Origin: Leptobrachium leishanense
Lineage: Eukaryota > Chordata > Amphibia > Anura > Megophryidae
Length of the DNA: 64,000 nucleotides
Direction of reading: 5' to 3'
NCBI GenBank assembly: GCA_009667805.1
Contig: CM019066.1
Span: 6,882,001 to 6,946,000, forward strand
Shown here: one piece after another, positions 10,396 through 22,002 of the stretch
Position numbering within the stretch: the first letter of the stretch is position 1
Layout: the number at the start of each line of letters is the position of its first letter
Made by a program: the position numbers and the translations under genes
Notes under the pieces: model-generated
Seen by the model: only the letters and a program-made list of their open reading frames with translations
Told to the model about the DNA's origin: nothing
Databases searched by the model: none

Positions 10396-12006
10396 ACTAG
10401 CTTTTGCCCGCGGCTTCGCTCGCGTGGATTTTAGGATTTGTTAAAATTGTTTTTTAAAAGAAACTTGAGTTTTTTTGGTAGAACCCCCCTTTCCCCCTAC
10501 TTGGGATTTTTGGAAAATTGTAAAACACGTGTTTTTTTATTTTTCAAGAAGAACGTAAGTGCCAAATTTCACACCTGTAACATCTTTGGTTTATGAAATA
10601 TAGGTATACTGATAAAAGTATTCACCCCATTTTTTTTACCACCCCCCACTTGGATTTTTGGAAAATAGTAAAACACGTGTTTCTTTATTTTCAAAAGATT
10701 GTAATTACCAAACTTCACACCTGTAACATCTTGGTTTTTGAACTATAGAAATACTGATAAAAGTATTCAGACCCCTTTTCCTCGACCCCCCCCCCTTTAT
10801 TTGGATTTGTGGAAAATGGCAAAACACATGTTTGTTTTTTTCATGAAGATTGTAAATATCAAATTCCACACCTGTAAAATCTTTGGTTTTTGAAATATAG
10901 GTATACTGATAAAAGTATTCAACCCCCCCTTTTTGCCCCCCTCACACTGAATTTTTGGAAAATGGTAAAATAGGTGTGTTTTTGTTTCTGAAGACGAATC
11001 TAAATACCAATTTTCATGTATGTAACATCTTCTGTTTTTGAGATATAGGTATCCTGTTTAAAAGTATTCAGCCCCTTTTTTTTCATCCCCCCTTGGGATT
11101 TTTGGAAAATGGTAAATGGTATTTTTCAAGAAGATTGTAAATACCAAATTTCACGTCTGTAACATCTTTGGTTTTTGAAATATAGGTATAATGATAAAAA
11201 TATTCAGACCCCTTTCCCCCGACCCCCCCCCCAATTGGATTTGTGGAAAATAGCAAAAAACATGGTTTGTTTTTTTCCACAAAGATTGTAAATACCAAAT
11301 TTCACACCCGCAACATCTTCAGTTTTTGAAATATAGGTATACTGATAAAGGTATTCAACCCCTGTTTTTGCCCCCCCCCAAGGAATTTTCAGAACATGGT
11401 AAAATAGGTGTTTTTTTGTTTCTCAAGACGAATCTAAATACCGATTTTCACGTCTGTAACATCTTCTGTTTTTGAGCTATAGGTATCCTGTTTAAAGTAT
11501 TCAACCCCCTTTTTCACACCCTTAGGGGCAGAGTTTCCAAAAATCCTTCCTTAGTGGGTGCCTACATCATAAAAACGGTGCACCTTCAAAATTTCACATT
11601 CCTAGGTTAAACGGTTTCAGCTGGGCGTTGATGAGTTAGTCAGTCAGGTCTTTTGCATTTATATATATAGATGTATTTAATCCCCCATTTTGCCCCCCCC
11701 CATGGAATTTTCAGAAAATGGTAAAATACGTGTTTTTTTTATTTTTCAAGACGAATCTAAATACCGATTTTCACGTCTGTAACATTTTCTGATTTTGAGC
11801 TATAGGTATCCTGTTTAAAATATTCAACCCCCTTTTTCACACCCTTAGGGGCGGAGTTTCCAAAAATCCTTCCTTAGTGGGTGCCCACATCATAAAAACA
11901 GTGCACCTTCAAAATTTCACGTTCCTAGGTTAAACGGTTTCAGCTGGGCATTGATCAGTCAGTCAGTCAGTCAGTCTTGTAAGGACTTTCGCGTTTATAT
12001 ATATAG
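10396..12006 (+). mobile_element. Element with an ACTAGCTTTTGCCCGCGGC head and TATATATAG tail
   Basis: Present in hAT copy 2 but absent at the same place in copy 1. It starts ACTAGCTTTTGCCCGCGGCT and ends in CGCGTTTATATATATAG. The middle is about seven diverged ~150-bp units (TTTTTGGAAAATGGTAAAA, CCAAATTTCACACCTGTAAC, GAAATATAGGTATACTGATA). The 3' module (CACACCCTTAGGGGC ... CAGCTGGGCATTGATCAGTC) occurs twice, at about 11514-11670 and 11834-12006. I know this head and tail style from invertebrate genomes but cannot assign its class. No long frame. Confidence 0.65.
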
Positions 12007-12370
12007 AAGATAAGATTCCAAAACCCCAGAGTAATGTGATGCAATGATGCCTTTTTGTTGAACTCACCTGATACTTAAATTCAATATTTTATTTGCTGCA
12101 ATTCGGCAGTTTTCGCTGTATGTCTGATAACGGTTTCAGCGACTCCACTTTTAGCAAATTACAGTGACCATTCGCATAAATAAGGAATTCACCATATTTT
12201 TGGCAAAATGAATTCCCCGAAATGTGACGAAAAGCAGAGGATCTAAAGATTATTAGACCCTTTAGATTCTAACTTCCATAATAACCCCGAAAATGCCATA
12301 AAGCAGGGAAATACAATAAAATTAATAAACAATGTGGCATTTAGCCTACCCATTAACCCCTAATATGCCA

Positions 12371-12448
12371 GTTATATAGTTACATAGGCTGAAAAAAGAC
12401 CTGCGTCCATCGGGTTCAGTCTTTCACACATCACCTACTGCTGGTGAG
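12371..12448 (-). mobile_element. CR1-like LINE 3' tail fragment
   Basis: Reverse complement of the 3' end of the LINE at 5858-7900 (ATATAGTTACATAGGCTGAA, CCATCGGGTTCAG, CACCTACTGCTG). Interrupts the hAT copy 2 backbone at AATATGCCA / GAGCCATTAATCAAG. Confidence 0.75.
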
Positions 12449-12957
12449 CCATTAATCAAGGGAAAACATGAAATTAATACACTGTGAGGCACATAGCCAA
12501 CCCATTAACCCCTAAAATGCCATTAATCAAGGAAAAAATCAAAGGTATCCTGTGAGGGATGAAGCCTACCCATTAACCCTTAATATACAACTAAACCAAG
12601 GCAAAGACTAACGTAATACACAATGTAATGTTTAATCTGAACATTAACCACTTCACTGCTGAGCCATTTTAACCCTGTGAAAATGTTTATGTTTACATGC
12701 ACATATTTATTTAATGTTTTATAACTTTTATTTCAAACTGAATATGTTGGGTATCATTGGAAAGGCCACAATCTGCCCTTTCCAATGACACCTAGATCGT
12801 CCATATACAATGCACAGGGATGGCGATACAGAAGTCCGAAGAAGTGTGGGAAGCTGTATGCTGATTTCTGCTGAAAGGGGGACATGGCGGGGCAAGGAAT
12901 AACCTAGTGGGGCAATTGCCCCCCTTTGCCCCCTGTGGAGACGCCTATGACTGCATG

Positions 12958-13140
12958 AAAGGTGCTGCCTGGCTGGGTGTAGTGTGTTATTGAAGGGCAG
13001 CAGGTCCCATAATGCACTGCAGCTCTCCTAGAGACGGGCACTGCATGAAAAGTGCAGTGCGACTGGGTGTTTTGCACTATGGCAGGGCAGAGGATCCCAA
13101 AAAGCACTGTAGCCCTCCTAGAGGTAGATACTAAATGCCT
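12958..13140. repeat. Repeated units of about 80 bp around the hAT insertion
   Basis: Units run from AAGTGCTGCCTGGCTGG-type starts to CCTCCTAGAGACGGGCACTG. Two and a half lie here, one before hAT copy 2 (8890-9013) and one after the L2 fragment (from 13768). The hAT copy and the L2 piece both landed in this older array. Confidence 0.6.
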
Positions 13141-13765
13141 ATGCCAGGCACATCCACCTCACATCCCGCACCGCTCACACCTCACCCCTTTGTCAATCTC
13201 TACACTGGCGTCCTGTTTCTTATAGAATCCAATTCAAAATATTGGTGCTCACATACAAAGCTCTCCATAACCGCGCCCCTGCCTACATCTCCTCCCTTAT
13301 TAACAAGTACATCCCGTCCCGACCACTTCACTCTGCCAATGATCTGATGCTATGAGTTCCTCGTACCCGCACCCCCAACTCTCGCCTTCAGGACTTCTCC
13401 CAAGCTCCCCCTTTCCTTGGAACTCCCTCCCCCGCAACATCAGACTCTCCCCACTGCTCCAGTCCTTCAAGAAGTCTCTGAAAACACATTACTTTAAAGA
13501 AGCCTATCAGCTCACTCCCTAATCCCTCTCTGTTCATCTCTTTCTCCTTCTTCCCATGCTGCCCACATACGCCCTGCTACTTCTTGTACTCTATTCACCC
13601 TCACCTAGTATGTCACCCCTCTCCTCTTAGATTGTAAACTCTTGAGCAGGGTCTTCTCTCCTACTGTTTGGTGTGTGTAACGTCTATGTATATTTGTTAT
13701 TCTGTCTCTCCCCTTGTACAGCGCTACGTAGTTTGTTGGCGCTTTATAAATGCTTGTAACTGTAA
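13141..13765 (+). pseudogene. L2-like LINE ORF2 C-terminus, degenerate
   Basis: Translating the plus strand in shifting frames gives the L2-type C-terminal region: LHWRPVSYRIQFKILVLTYK, ALHNRAPAYISSLI, an in-frame stop near 13352, then the LQDFSQAP block and FKKSLKTHYFKEAY. It ends with TTGTACAGCGCTACGTAGTT and TTTATAAATGCTTGTAACTG. Stops and frameshifts show it is dead, and it lacks the catalytic core. It inserted into the ~80-bp repeat units on either side. Confidence 0.8.
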
Positions 13766-13779
13766 CGAAAAGTGCTGCC

Positions 13780-14439
13780 TGGCTGGATGTAGTGTGTTTT
13801 GAGAGGCAAATGATCCCTTTTTCAATCCAATAAAAAAAGTATCACTATGCACTGCTATCAGTAGTAGTGATCCCATGCCTTGTAAATGCAACGTTAGTCA
13901 CTAATGTTTGCGTTTTGCTGGGTTAAGGTTGTTTCCCTCTGCTGAGTCTTGAAAATGTGAAGATGGTGAGCTGGCCTCATGCAATATTTTAAAATATTGC
14001 CCTTGTTACCATTGGAATTTGGGACGAATTGGGCAGTTTTCAGTTAATTTTACTTTTTTTAAAAATTTAAGCAAAGTTTTTTTGTGTGGGTGGGGGAAAT
14101 CCCATTCCTCGGCTTGGGCACATTTAACTACTCCTCTCTGCTGCCGCACGCCAGCTGCGACCTGCCTCCGTCGCCCACGATCACAATAGGAATGCTCCTC
14201 CTCCAGACTAGTCCTTGACGCCAGCCACTGACGTAGACGATGTGTTGGTGCCGGCTGCAGCACATGCCTTACGTCAGTCGCTGGCTTCCTGTGCTGTGGG
14301 GTCTCGCGTGAAGGAGGCGGAGCAGCTGGACGATGAGGTGAGAGATGAAGCTGCTCCTGGTGTGGCACGTATCGCACTGTATCTGGCCTGGGAGCCAGCG
14401 GATACACAGGGCCAGGCCGCCAGGTGAGAGCTGGGTGCA
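13780..14439. other. No gene seen
   Basis: AT-rich, apparently single-copy sequence, then a GC-rich stretch at 14130-14430 beside the minisatellite. The long minus-strand open frames entering here come from the minisatellite. Confidence 0.5.
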
Positions 14440-16336
14440 AATATATCCATGTGTGAGCTGGGGGCAATATATCCATGCGTGAGCTGGGGGCAATATAACC
14501 ATGTGTGAGCTGGGGCAAATATACCCATGTGTGAGCTGGGGGCAATATATCCATGCGTGAGCTGTGGGCAACTATAATTATGTGCGAGCTGGGGGGCAAT
14601 ATAACCATGTGTGAGCTGGGGCAAATATACCCATGTGTGAGCTGGGGCAAATATACCCATATGAGAGCTGGTGGCAAATATAACCATGTGCGAGCTGGGG
14701 GGCAAATATACCCATGTGTGAGCTGGGGGCAAATATACCCATGTGTGAGCTGGGGCAAATATACCCATGTATCAGCTGGGGCAAATATACTGATGTGTGA
14801 GCTGGGGCAAATATACTCATGTATGAGCTGGGGCAAATATAACCATGTGTGAGCTTGGGGCAAATATAACCATGTGTGAGCTGGGGGGCAAATATAACTA
14901 TGTGTGAGCGGGGGCAAATATAACCATGTGTGAGCTGGGGACAAATATACCCATGTATGACCTGGGGGCAAATATACCCATGTGTGAACTGGGGGAAAAC
15001 ATACCCATGTATAAGCTGGGGCAAATATACCCATGTATGACCTGGGGCAAATATAACCATGTGTGAGCTGGGGGCAAATATACCCATGTATGACCTGGGG
15101 GCAAATATACCCATGTGTGAGCTGGGGGCAAATATAACCATGTGTGAGCAGGGGGCAAATATACCCATGTATAAGCTGGGGCAAATATAACCATGTGTGA
15201 GCCGGGGGCAAATATATCCATGTATGACCTGGGGGCAAATATAACTATGTGTGAGCTGTGGGCAAATATAACCATGTGTGAGCTGGGGGCAAATATACCC
15301 ATGTATAAGCTGGGGCAAATATAACCATGTGTGAGCCGGGGGCAAATATACCCATATATGACCTGGGGGCAAATATAACTATGTGTGAGCTGGGGGCAAA
15401 TATAACCATGTGTGAGCTGTGGGGCAAAAATAACCATGTGTGATCTGGGGCAAATATATCCATGTGAGCTGGGGCAATATATACCCATGTGTGAGCTGGG
15501 GGCAATATATCCATGCGTGAGCTGGGGGCAACTATAATTATGTGTGAGCTGGGGCAAATATACCCATGTGTGAGCTGGGGCAAATATACCCATATGAGAG
15601 CTGGTGGCAAATATAACCATGTGCGAGCTGGGGGGCAAATATACCCATGTGTGAGCTGGGGCAAATATACCCATGTGTGAGCTGGGGCAAATATACCCAT
15701 GTATCAGCTGGGGCAAATATACTCATGTATGAGCTGGGGGGCAATATAACCATGTGTGAGCTGGGGCAAATATACCCATGTGTGAGCTGGGGCAAATATA
15801 CCCATATGAGAGCTGGTGGCAAATATAACCATGTGCGAGCTGGGGGGCAAATATACCCATGTGTGAGCTGGGGCAAATATACCCATGTGTGAGCTGGGGC
15901 AAATATACCCATGTATCAGCTGGGGCAAATATACTGATGTGTGAGCTGGGGCAAATATACTCATGTATGAGCTTGGGCAAATATAACCATGTGTGAGCTG
16001 GGGGCAAATATAACCATGTGCGAGCTGGGGGGCAAATATAACTATGTGTGAGCTTGGGGCAAATATAACCATGTGTGAGCTGGGGACAAATATACCCATG
16101 TATGACCTGGGGGCAAATATACCCATGTGTGAGCTGGGGGAAAACATACCCATGTATAAACTGGGGCAAATATACCCATGTATGACCTGGGGCAAATATA
16201 ACCATGTGTGAGCTGGGGGCAAATATACCCATGTATGACCTGGGGGCAAATATACCCATGTGTGAGCTGGGGGCAAATATATCCATGTGTGAGCTAGGGG
16301 CAAATAATACCCATGTGTGAGCTGGGGCAAATATGC
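14440..16336. repeat. Minisatellite 1, ~25-28 bp unit (CATGTGTGAGCTGGGGGCAA)
   Basis: About 70 head-to-tail units of CATGTGTGAGCTGGGG plus CAAATATACC. The recurring variants (TATGACCTGG, TATCAGCTGG, CGAGCTGGGGG) are arranged in larger blocks: about 14500-14780 is nearly repeated at 15540-15740 and 15740-15930, and about 14880-15110 at 16030-16260. This higher-order pattern points to segmental duplication inside the array. Open frames reading (H)TWVYLPQL are by-products. The same core occurs in arrays at 29075 and 50697. Confidence 0.95.
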
Positions 16337-16381
16337 ACCTGGTGACCCTGGTCTCCTCTTCTATTTTTGCCTGTCAAGTAA

Positions 16382-17244
16382 CAGGGTTATTCAGAGACAG
16401 CCGATCTGGCCCCGAAATGTAACCGGGCACTGAATTTGAGCGAACAGGGACATTTCGGGGCCATTCGGCTATTCAGAGAGCAGGCAATTTGCCAAATTTA
16501 AGCGATTTGCCTGCACGTTCAGTGCCTGTTCGAGGGCAGTGAAAACCCCATAGAGAAGCAATGGTTCGTCTATTCAGAAAACACCGAACAGCAGTGAAAA
16601 GTTGCCGAAATTCCCTGTTGTTCGGTGGTTTGATTCGGCAGGTTTATTCAGGAGAATCCCATAGGCTTCAATGTTAAAAATATTCCAGTTTTAATTCAAT
16701 ATCTAATAAACCGTTTATCATTTTATTCTGAAGTGAAAAGTCTCTTTATATTTAGATTTTTCAGGATCTTTTAGGCATTTTTTGGGGATTTTTTTTTCCA
16801 TTTTTTTTTCCATTTTTTTTTTTAAATCGTTTTTTCATTTTGTAAAAGCCCTTTTTATTATCATTCATTGGATCTTATATGATTTTTTTCCAAACAGCGT
16901 TTCAAACATTCAAGCGAACTGTTTTTTGGGGTTTTTTCACCACGTTCGTGTGCTAGTCGCCAGTTTTCTCCGGCGGCTGCTCTGTGCTGTGATTGCTAGC
17001 TGCTCGGATTTTTTTGGCGTGTTCGGCTTGGTTTTTGCGGCGGTTTCTGCGGGTTTTCAGTGAGTGTTCAGTGAGTATTTGGTGGGTTTGCGGAGAGTAT
17101 TCCCTGCAGTACGGGGGCCCTGCGATGCTTGCTGAATACACCGCAGGGTCGGCGAACTAGGAATCACCGAATCGCCCCAAAAGTGCGGGGAACAAAAAGT
17201 CACCGAACGTGCGGTGACTTTTTGGATCTCTTTGAATAACCCTG
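16382..17244. mobile_element. Long non-autonomous element with H-type termini, copy 1
   Basis: 863 bp with ends CAGGGTTATTCAGAGA and TCTCTTTGAATAACCCTG, flanked by TAA on both sides (16379-16381, 17245-17247). The interior has a T-rich centre and a GC-rich right arm (ACACCGCAGGGTC). A second copy is at 31556-32432. Termini match MITE H, so the two may share a transposase. Confidence 0.8.
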
Positions 17245-17247
17245 TAA

Positions 17248-18352
17248 GTCTTAATAAATCCAGTTTGGTAAAAGCAGCATTTTAGCAACTGGAACTATTT
17301 ACATGGTTTCTACCTTCAAGGAAATCAAGTAATGTTTTCAGGAGCCCATCACATAAACGTGTGATCATTATCTTCATTATTCATAGCAGGAGATGGGAAT
17401 TCCTCCCACCGTTTCCATTGTTGAGGAGGGAGGGGTATTGAGATCAGCTTACAGAGCAATAGGGCAGCAAAAAAATTAAATAAAAATAAAATAAAATGAA
17501 GAAATGTAAAAATTAAATCAAAAAATCAAAACGGTAAGGAACTGCAATTTATTTAACTAAAGCATAATCATTTTTTATTATTTGTCAAGCTTTTTCCTTA
17601 TAAGTAGAACTGGTCTTTACGGATAGGATATATTTTTGGGTAAAATAGAACACGACAAGAATATCTCTTTAATACATTTAAAACAAATGCATTTTGTGAC
17701 TTAATGCGTTTTTGTGTACTTTTAAAATTACTTCAGGCACAAAAATGTTTAGGAGATGGAAACACCACTTCTTGTCACAAGGGGACATATGTCACACCTA
17801 AGTACATGTTGTCCTAGCAGGCGGCTGATATTGATGCAGTCATGCGCCATATATGGTAATGACATTGTGCGCCGAATGCCACAACGAAGCAAACAACATT
17901 CTACACCAAAGTGACTTTATACTCACATGATTTTCTGGGAATCTTGCCAATCTTTGACACAATGACTGACGTTACATTTTTACACACAGAGAAAAATAAA
18001 CAGCATTCACGTGAATGATTGTAAAAGAGAAATCAAATAGAACGTGTGAAATATTTGTTACATGATTTGTATCAGGAAATCGAGGTGGGGGAGGCGCAAT
18101 GTAAGGGCTTACTACAGGACAGCAAGCAGCGCACACCCTCAATTCTTAGAAATGATCAAGCTTTGTTCTCAAAAACAGTCTGTTTGCTTACAGCAGAGAG
18201 AGGAACTGGATATTTTTCTCCGTATTTGGGTCTCCTGTGGCCATGTGATAGGAAATCTAATTATATGTAACAAAAAACATCATTTTGAGGCCTGTTTATA
18301 TATTTATTACCTCTACTTTTCCTCCCCGCTCAAACAGTAAAAGGGGAACTTA
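17248..18352. other. No gene or recognised repeat
   Basis: AT-rich, apparently single-copy sequence. Short frames at 18046-18340 lack protein-like composition or motifs. Confidence 0.5.
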
Positions 18353-18611
18353 CAGGGTTATTCAGAGAGAAGTGAAAAGCAGGAGAATGACTGGAGAATG
18401 GAGAATTCTAGGTCAAAATAGCCAAACCAGAAAAATTCTCCCATTTAACTCACTTTCCAAATTGGCTATTTGGTCTAGATTGTTCTCTTCTCCTGCCAGT
18501 TCTCCTGGCTTTCACCTCTCTCTCGGGGTTGTTCAGAGAAAGGTGAAAACCAGGAGAATGGCAGGAAAAGAGAACAATCTGGACCAAATAGCCGATTTGG
18601 AAAGTGAGATT
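18353..18611. mobile_element. MITE H copy plus the left half of a second, inverted
   Basis: 18353-18528 is an H copy (CAGGGTTATTCAGAGAGAAG...). Its diverged right half abuts the inverted left half of another copy (18529-18611), which stops at GTGAGAT where LINE A begins. The matching right half is at 25318-25412. Confidence 0.7.
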
Positions 18612-18801
18612 TATTTATTTTTATTTATAAAGGATTTTACCAGGAAGGATACATTGAGATTTCTCTCGTTTTCAAGTATGTCCTGGGTTCAAGAACATTG
18701 AAGTGTTACAGTTACAGAAATACAAAGTAATATAATGCAAGATATTATAAAAACAACACAAATATACAGATTAACAGAAAATAAATATGTAGGAAATATA
18801 G

Positions 18802-21800
18802 TCAATAGGTTACAGGTTTACAGGTGCATTCTGTATTGAGGTTTGTTAGTAAGGAGCTTTTGAGTGACTTAAGACAGGGGGAAGATTTGATGGTGTCTGG
18901 GAGGTTATTCCATAATTGTGGTGCTCTGTAGGAAAATGAGGACCGAGCCACTGTCTTTTTGTATTGTGGTATAGCAAGTAAGGTGCTGGTCCTGGATCGG
19001 AGGTTATAGGATGAGGGAGCTGCTGGGGTAAGCAGTCTATTCAGGTAGGGTGGCAGCTTCCCAGAGATGCTCTTAAACACCAAGCTGGAAAGGTGAAGGG
19101 TGCGTCTGGATACCAGCGATGGCCAGTTTAGCTCTTTTAACATGTAACAATGGTGGGTCATGTAGTTACATTGTAGCGCAAAGCGGCAGAATGAGTTATA
19201 CAATGTAGTAAGTTTATGAAGGTGTGTTTGCGGGGCGGCTGCATACACTACATCTCCGTAATCAATAGCCGGCATAAGCATTTGCTGTACAATCTGCTTT
19301 CTTACCGCGGGACTCAGGCAGGATTTGTTTCTGTACAGGGCACCTAGTTTGGGGTAAAGTTTAGATGAGAGTTTTTCGATGTGGGGGCCAAAGGATAGAT
19401 TAGGGTCCAACCACATACCTAGATATTTGAGAGAAGTGACTGTGGTCAGCGTGCCATTTGATTTTGTCCCAACACATAGATGGGGATTTTGCAATTTGTG
19501 TAGTTTAGGTGCTGTTCCAAAGAGTATTTAAGTAAAAAAGTTTGTTGTTTTTGATCCACTTTTCTACCTCTGTGAATTGATCTTGCAGCACGGCCTCCAG
19601 CTGCGGGAGATTTGGTTTGCTGGTATAGATCACAGTGTCGTTTGCGTACATATGTACAGTTGAGGCTTTGCAGACGTTGGGCAGATCATTTATGAATATT
19701 GTGAATAGCAGGGGGCCTAGTATTGAGCCTTGAGGTACACCGCAAGTGACTGGGAGCGGGAGGGAGGAGCTGCCAGAAATTGACACATATTGAGATCGGT
19801 CGGATACATATGATTGAAACCAGGTTAGCGTGCGATCACCAATGCCAGAGTTTTTAAGTTTTTCTAACAAGATGCCATGGTCTACCGTGTCAAAGGCCTT
19901 GGCAAAATCAAGGAAGATGGCTCCAGTTAGGTTTCCTTGTTCCATCCCAGCCTGGATATCATTGCAGACTTTTAAAAGGGTGGTTGTAGTTGAGTGATTT
20001 GGACGAAAGCCTGATTGATCCGGGGTTAAGTAGTTCCAATATTGATAATAATCACGTAATTGTGTGTAGACACATTTTTCCAAGACTTTTGACATTACAG
20101 GGAGCAACGATATCGGACGGTAGTTGGATACCAAAGTACTGTCACCACTTTTATGGATAGGTACCACTCTTGCAGTCTTCCAGAGCTTGGGTATGTATCC
20201 AGTCGCCAGTGACTCATTTATTAGGGTTGCGACAGGATTTGCAATTGCTGGCGCACTGATTTTCAGCAGCATTGCTGGTATTTGATCAGGTCCAGACTGG
20301 TATTTAATTTTTTGCTTACGGAGAAGTTTAGTAATGACACTGACAGGCACTGGTCTAAAACTGAATTCCTGTCTGTTACAGGGACTTTGCACAGTTGGGG
20401 GGCCTGACCTGCATGAGGCCTCTCTGATTGCATGTCATTTCCTAGCTTGGCAATCAAAGTGGTGGCACATCCAACAAAATAATCATTAAAGGCATTTGCT
20501 ACATCTAGGGGGTGTTGCAGGGTTTGGTTGTTTACTTTGACAGCAGCTGGCTGGGAGTGGACTGGGGGTGCTTGTATGTTACTTATGGTTCTCCAAAAGT
20601 TTCTAGGGTTTGATATGTTATTGTTTAGATTTTCATTGAAGCAATGGGCTTTGGCCATTTTTGTTTGTTTTGTGCATTCATTCCGGCATTTTCGGTATTC
20701 GTAGTGATCGTTCATGGAACCAGTACTCTTGAAATATGACCACCGTGAATCTCTAAGCTGGTACATTAGTGTAAGATCAGCTGTAACCCAGGGGAGATGA
20801 GTCCCTTTTACTCGCACTTTACGCAGCGGGGCATGGGAATTCCAGACTTGCAGGAGCTCAGACTGAAAGTATTCAACTGCACAGTCTAGGTCTGGGATTA
20901 GGTTTAGCCTGTACCAGGGGAGCTGTTTGAGATCACTTAGGAAGGATTCAAGAATAAATTTCTTGAAAGACCTGGTGGTTATTACCTTTGGGGGAGATTT
21001 CAAGGCCTTAATTTTGCGCACGCAGTACACTAGACAATGGTCACTAAAGCTATTAGCAAGAACGCCTGCCTCCTGTATTCTATCAGGAGATGAGGAGAGA
21101 ATCCAGTCCAACAAGGTATGGTTAGGGTTTTTCATATTAATGCGAGTGGGGGAGGAGATTAATTGAGTTAGCTGCAAAGTTTTAAACAGCGAGCAGTGTT
21201 TATTGTTTTTAGGATTTAGCCAATCTGTAATAAAATCGCCGTGGACCAGCAGTTCACTTTTTTGGTTTTGGGCAAGTAGGTTATTAAGGATTTGAGATAT
21301 GTCAGAGAGGGAGTGCACTGGAGAGCTCGGTGGACGATAGAACCCAGCAACAATGATTGATTTACTGAATGGGATCTCAATTATACCAGAGAGGAAATCA
21401 AAGGTGACAGGAGAGCTAGAAGTCTGTAAGGGGGTGAACTTTATGGACTCCTCAACATAAATAACAATTCCCCCTCCTCTCTTTGCTCTGTCTTTTCTAT
21501 AACATGAATACCCCTGTATTGATATGGCAGGGTCTGGTACTTTTGGGGTTAACCATGACTCTGTGAGCACAATGATTTTGGGTTTGTAATAGCAACACCA
21601 AGCCTGAAGCTCATCCAATTTAGGGAGTAAACTTTGGATGTTACAGTGCACAAATGAGAGGCCATTATTAGTGGGGAGACTAAAGGTTGTGGCAGCTATA
21701 GGACCAGGGTTAGTTTCCACATCGTTTGCCAGGGAAAGTAGCAGAATAAATAGGAATTTGGACAGAGTTTTCTTTTGATAATAATGTGGTTGCAGAGTTT

Positions 21801-22002
21801 TAAGTCTTTGTGTGGGGGTAGGAGGGCTGGATTTTAACACTCTCCACCAGCACTCAGCTGATAGGTTAAAAGAACTGAGCAGGCTGTGGTGTATTGGCAC
21901 TGGTTTTCCATCCTGGGGCAATTGGAAAGGTATATAGAAGGAGAGAGTAGCTTTAGAGAGAAGGGATGATAAAGAAAAGAGAAGCAATAGTGGGATAAAC
22001 AT
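18802..22002 (-). pseudogene. LINE A polyprotein: 2A peptide, APE endonuclease, reverse transcriptase
   Basis: Encodes the nicking and reverse-transcribing protein of LINE A. I start at the ATG at 22002 (MFIPLLLLFSLSSLLS); the frame extends further only because of the hAT end beside it. In order: a hydrophobic N-terminus; a second hydrophobic run ending in the 2A motif NDVETNPGP; then the endonuclease with HCNIQSL, ESWLTP, GDFITDW (normally GDFNxDW, so the Asn is Ile) and SDH. A frameshift near 20340 leads into the RT frame (19505-20392): SGPDQIPAMLLK, NYRPISLLP, DFAKAFDTVDH, CGVPQGSILGP, and YAND instead of YADD at 19637-19648. A further frameshift near 19510 leads to the C-terminal frame ending at 18802 (RAPQLWNNLP). 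Two frameshifts and two damaged active sites show it is inactive. I place it near the CR1/L2 group; the clade is uncertain. Confidence 0.9.
21700..21723 (-). other. 2A ribosome-skipping motif DVETNPGP in LINE A
   Basis: The codons read D-V-E-T-N-P-G-P, an exact match to the 2A consensus D(V/I)ExNPGP. Skipping would occur between the Gly and the last Pro (codon 21700-21702). A leucine-rich run (LFILLLLSLAN) precedes it, as in functional 2A peptides. 2A sequences are known in APE-type LINEs of frogs, sea urchins and lancelets. Confidence 0.85.

Larger units (their letters stand above)
9022..12949 (+). mobile_element. Large non-autonomous hAT element, family A, copy 2
   Basis: Ends CAGTGGTGACTCTA and (reversed) CATAGGCGTCTCC are flanked by identical 8-mers ACTGCATG (9014-9021 and 12950-12957). 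The backbone aligns with copy 1 except for later insertions: an L2-like tail at 10048-10230, a 1.6-kb element at 10396-12006 and a CR1-like tail at 12371-12448. No transposase. Confidence 0.9.

Noticed and set aside
14006..16330. Long open frames on both strands over minisatellite 1 (up to 410 codons)
   Set aside because: They simply translate the ~26-bp unit in several frames; the protein repeats track unit variants and have no start context or domain.
14440..16336. CRISPR-like alternation of repeats and spacers
   Set aside because: Units are directly tandem without unique spacers, and this is vertebrate DNA.
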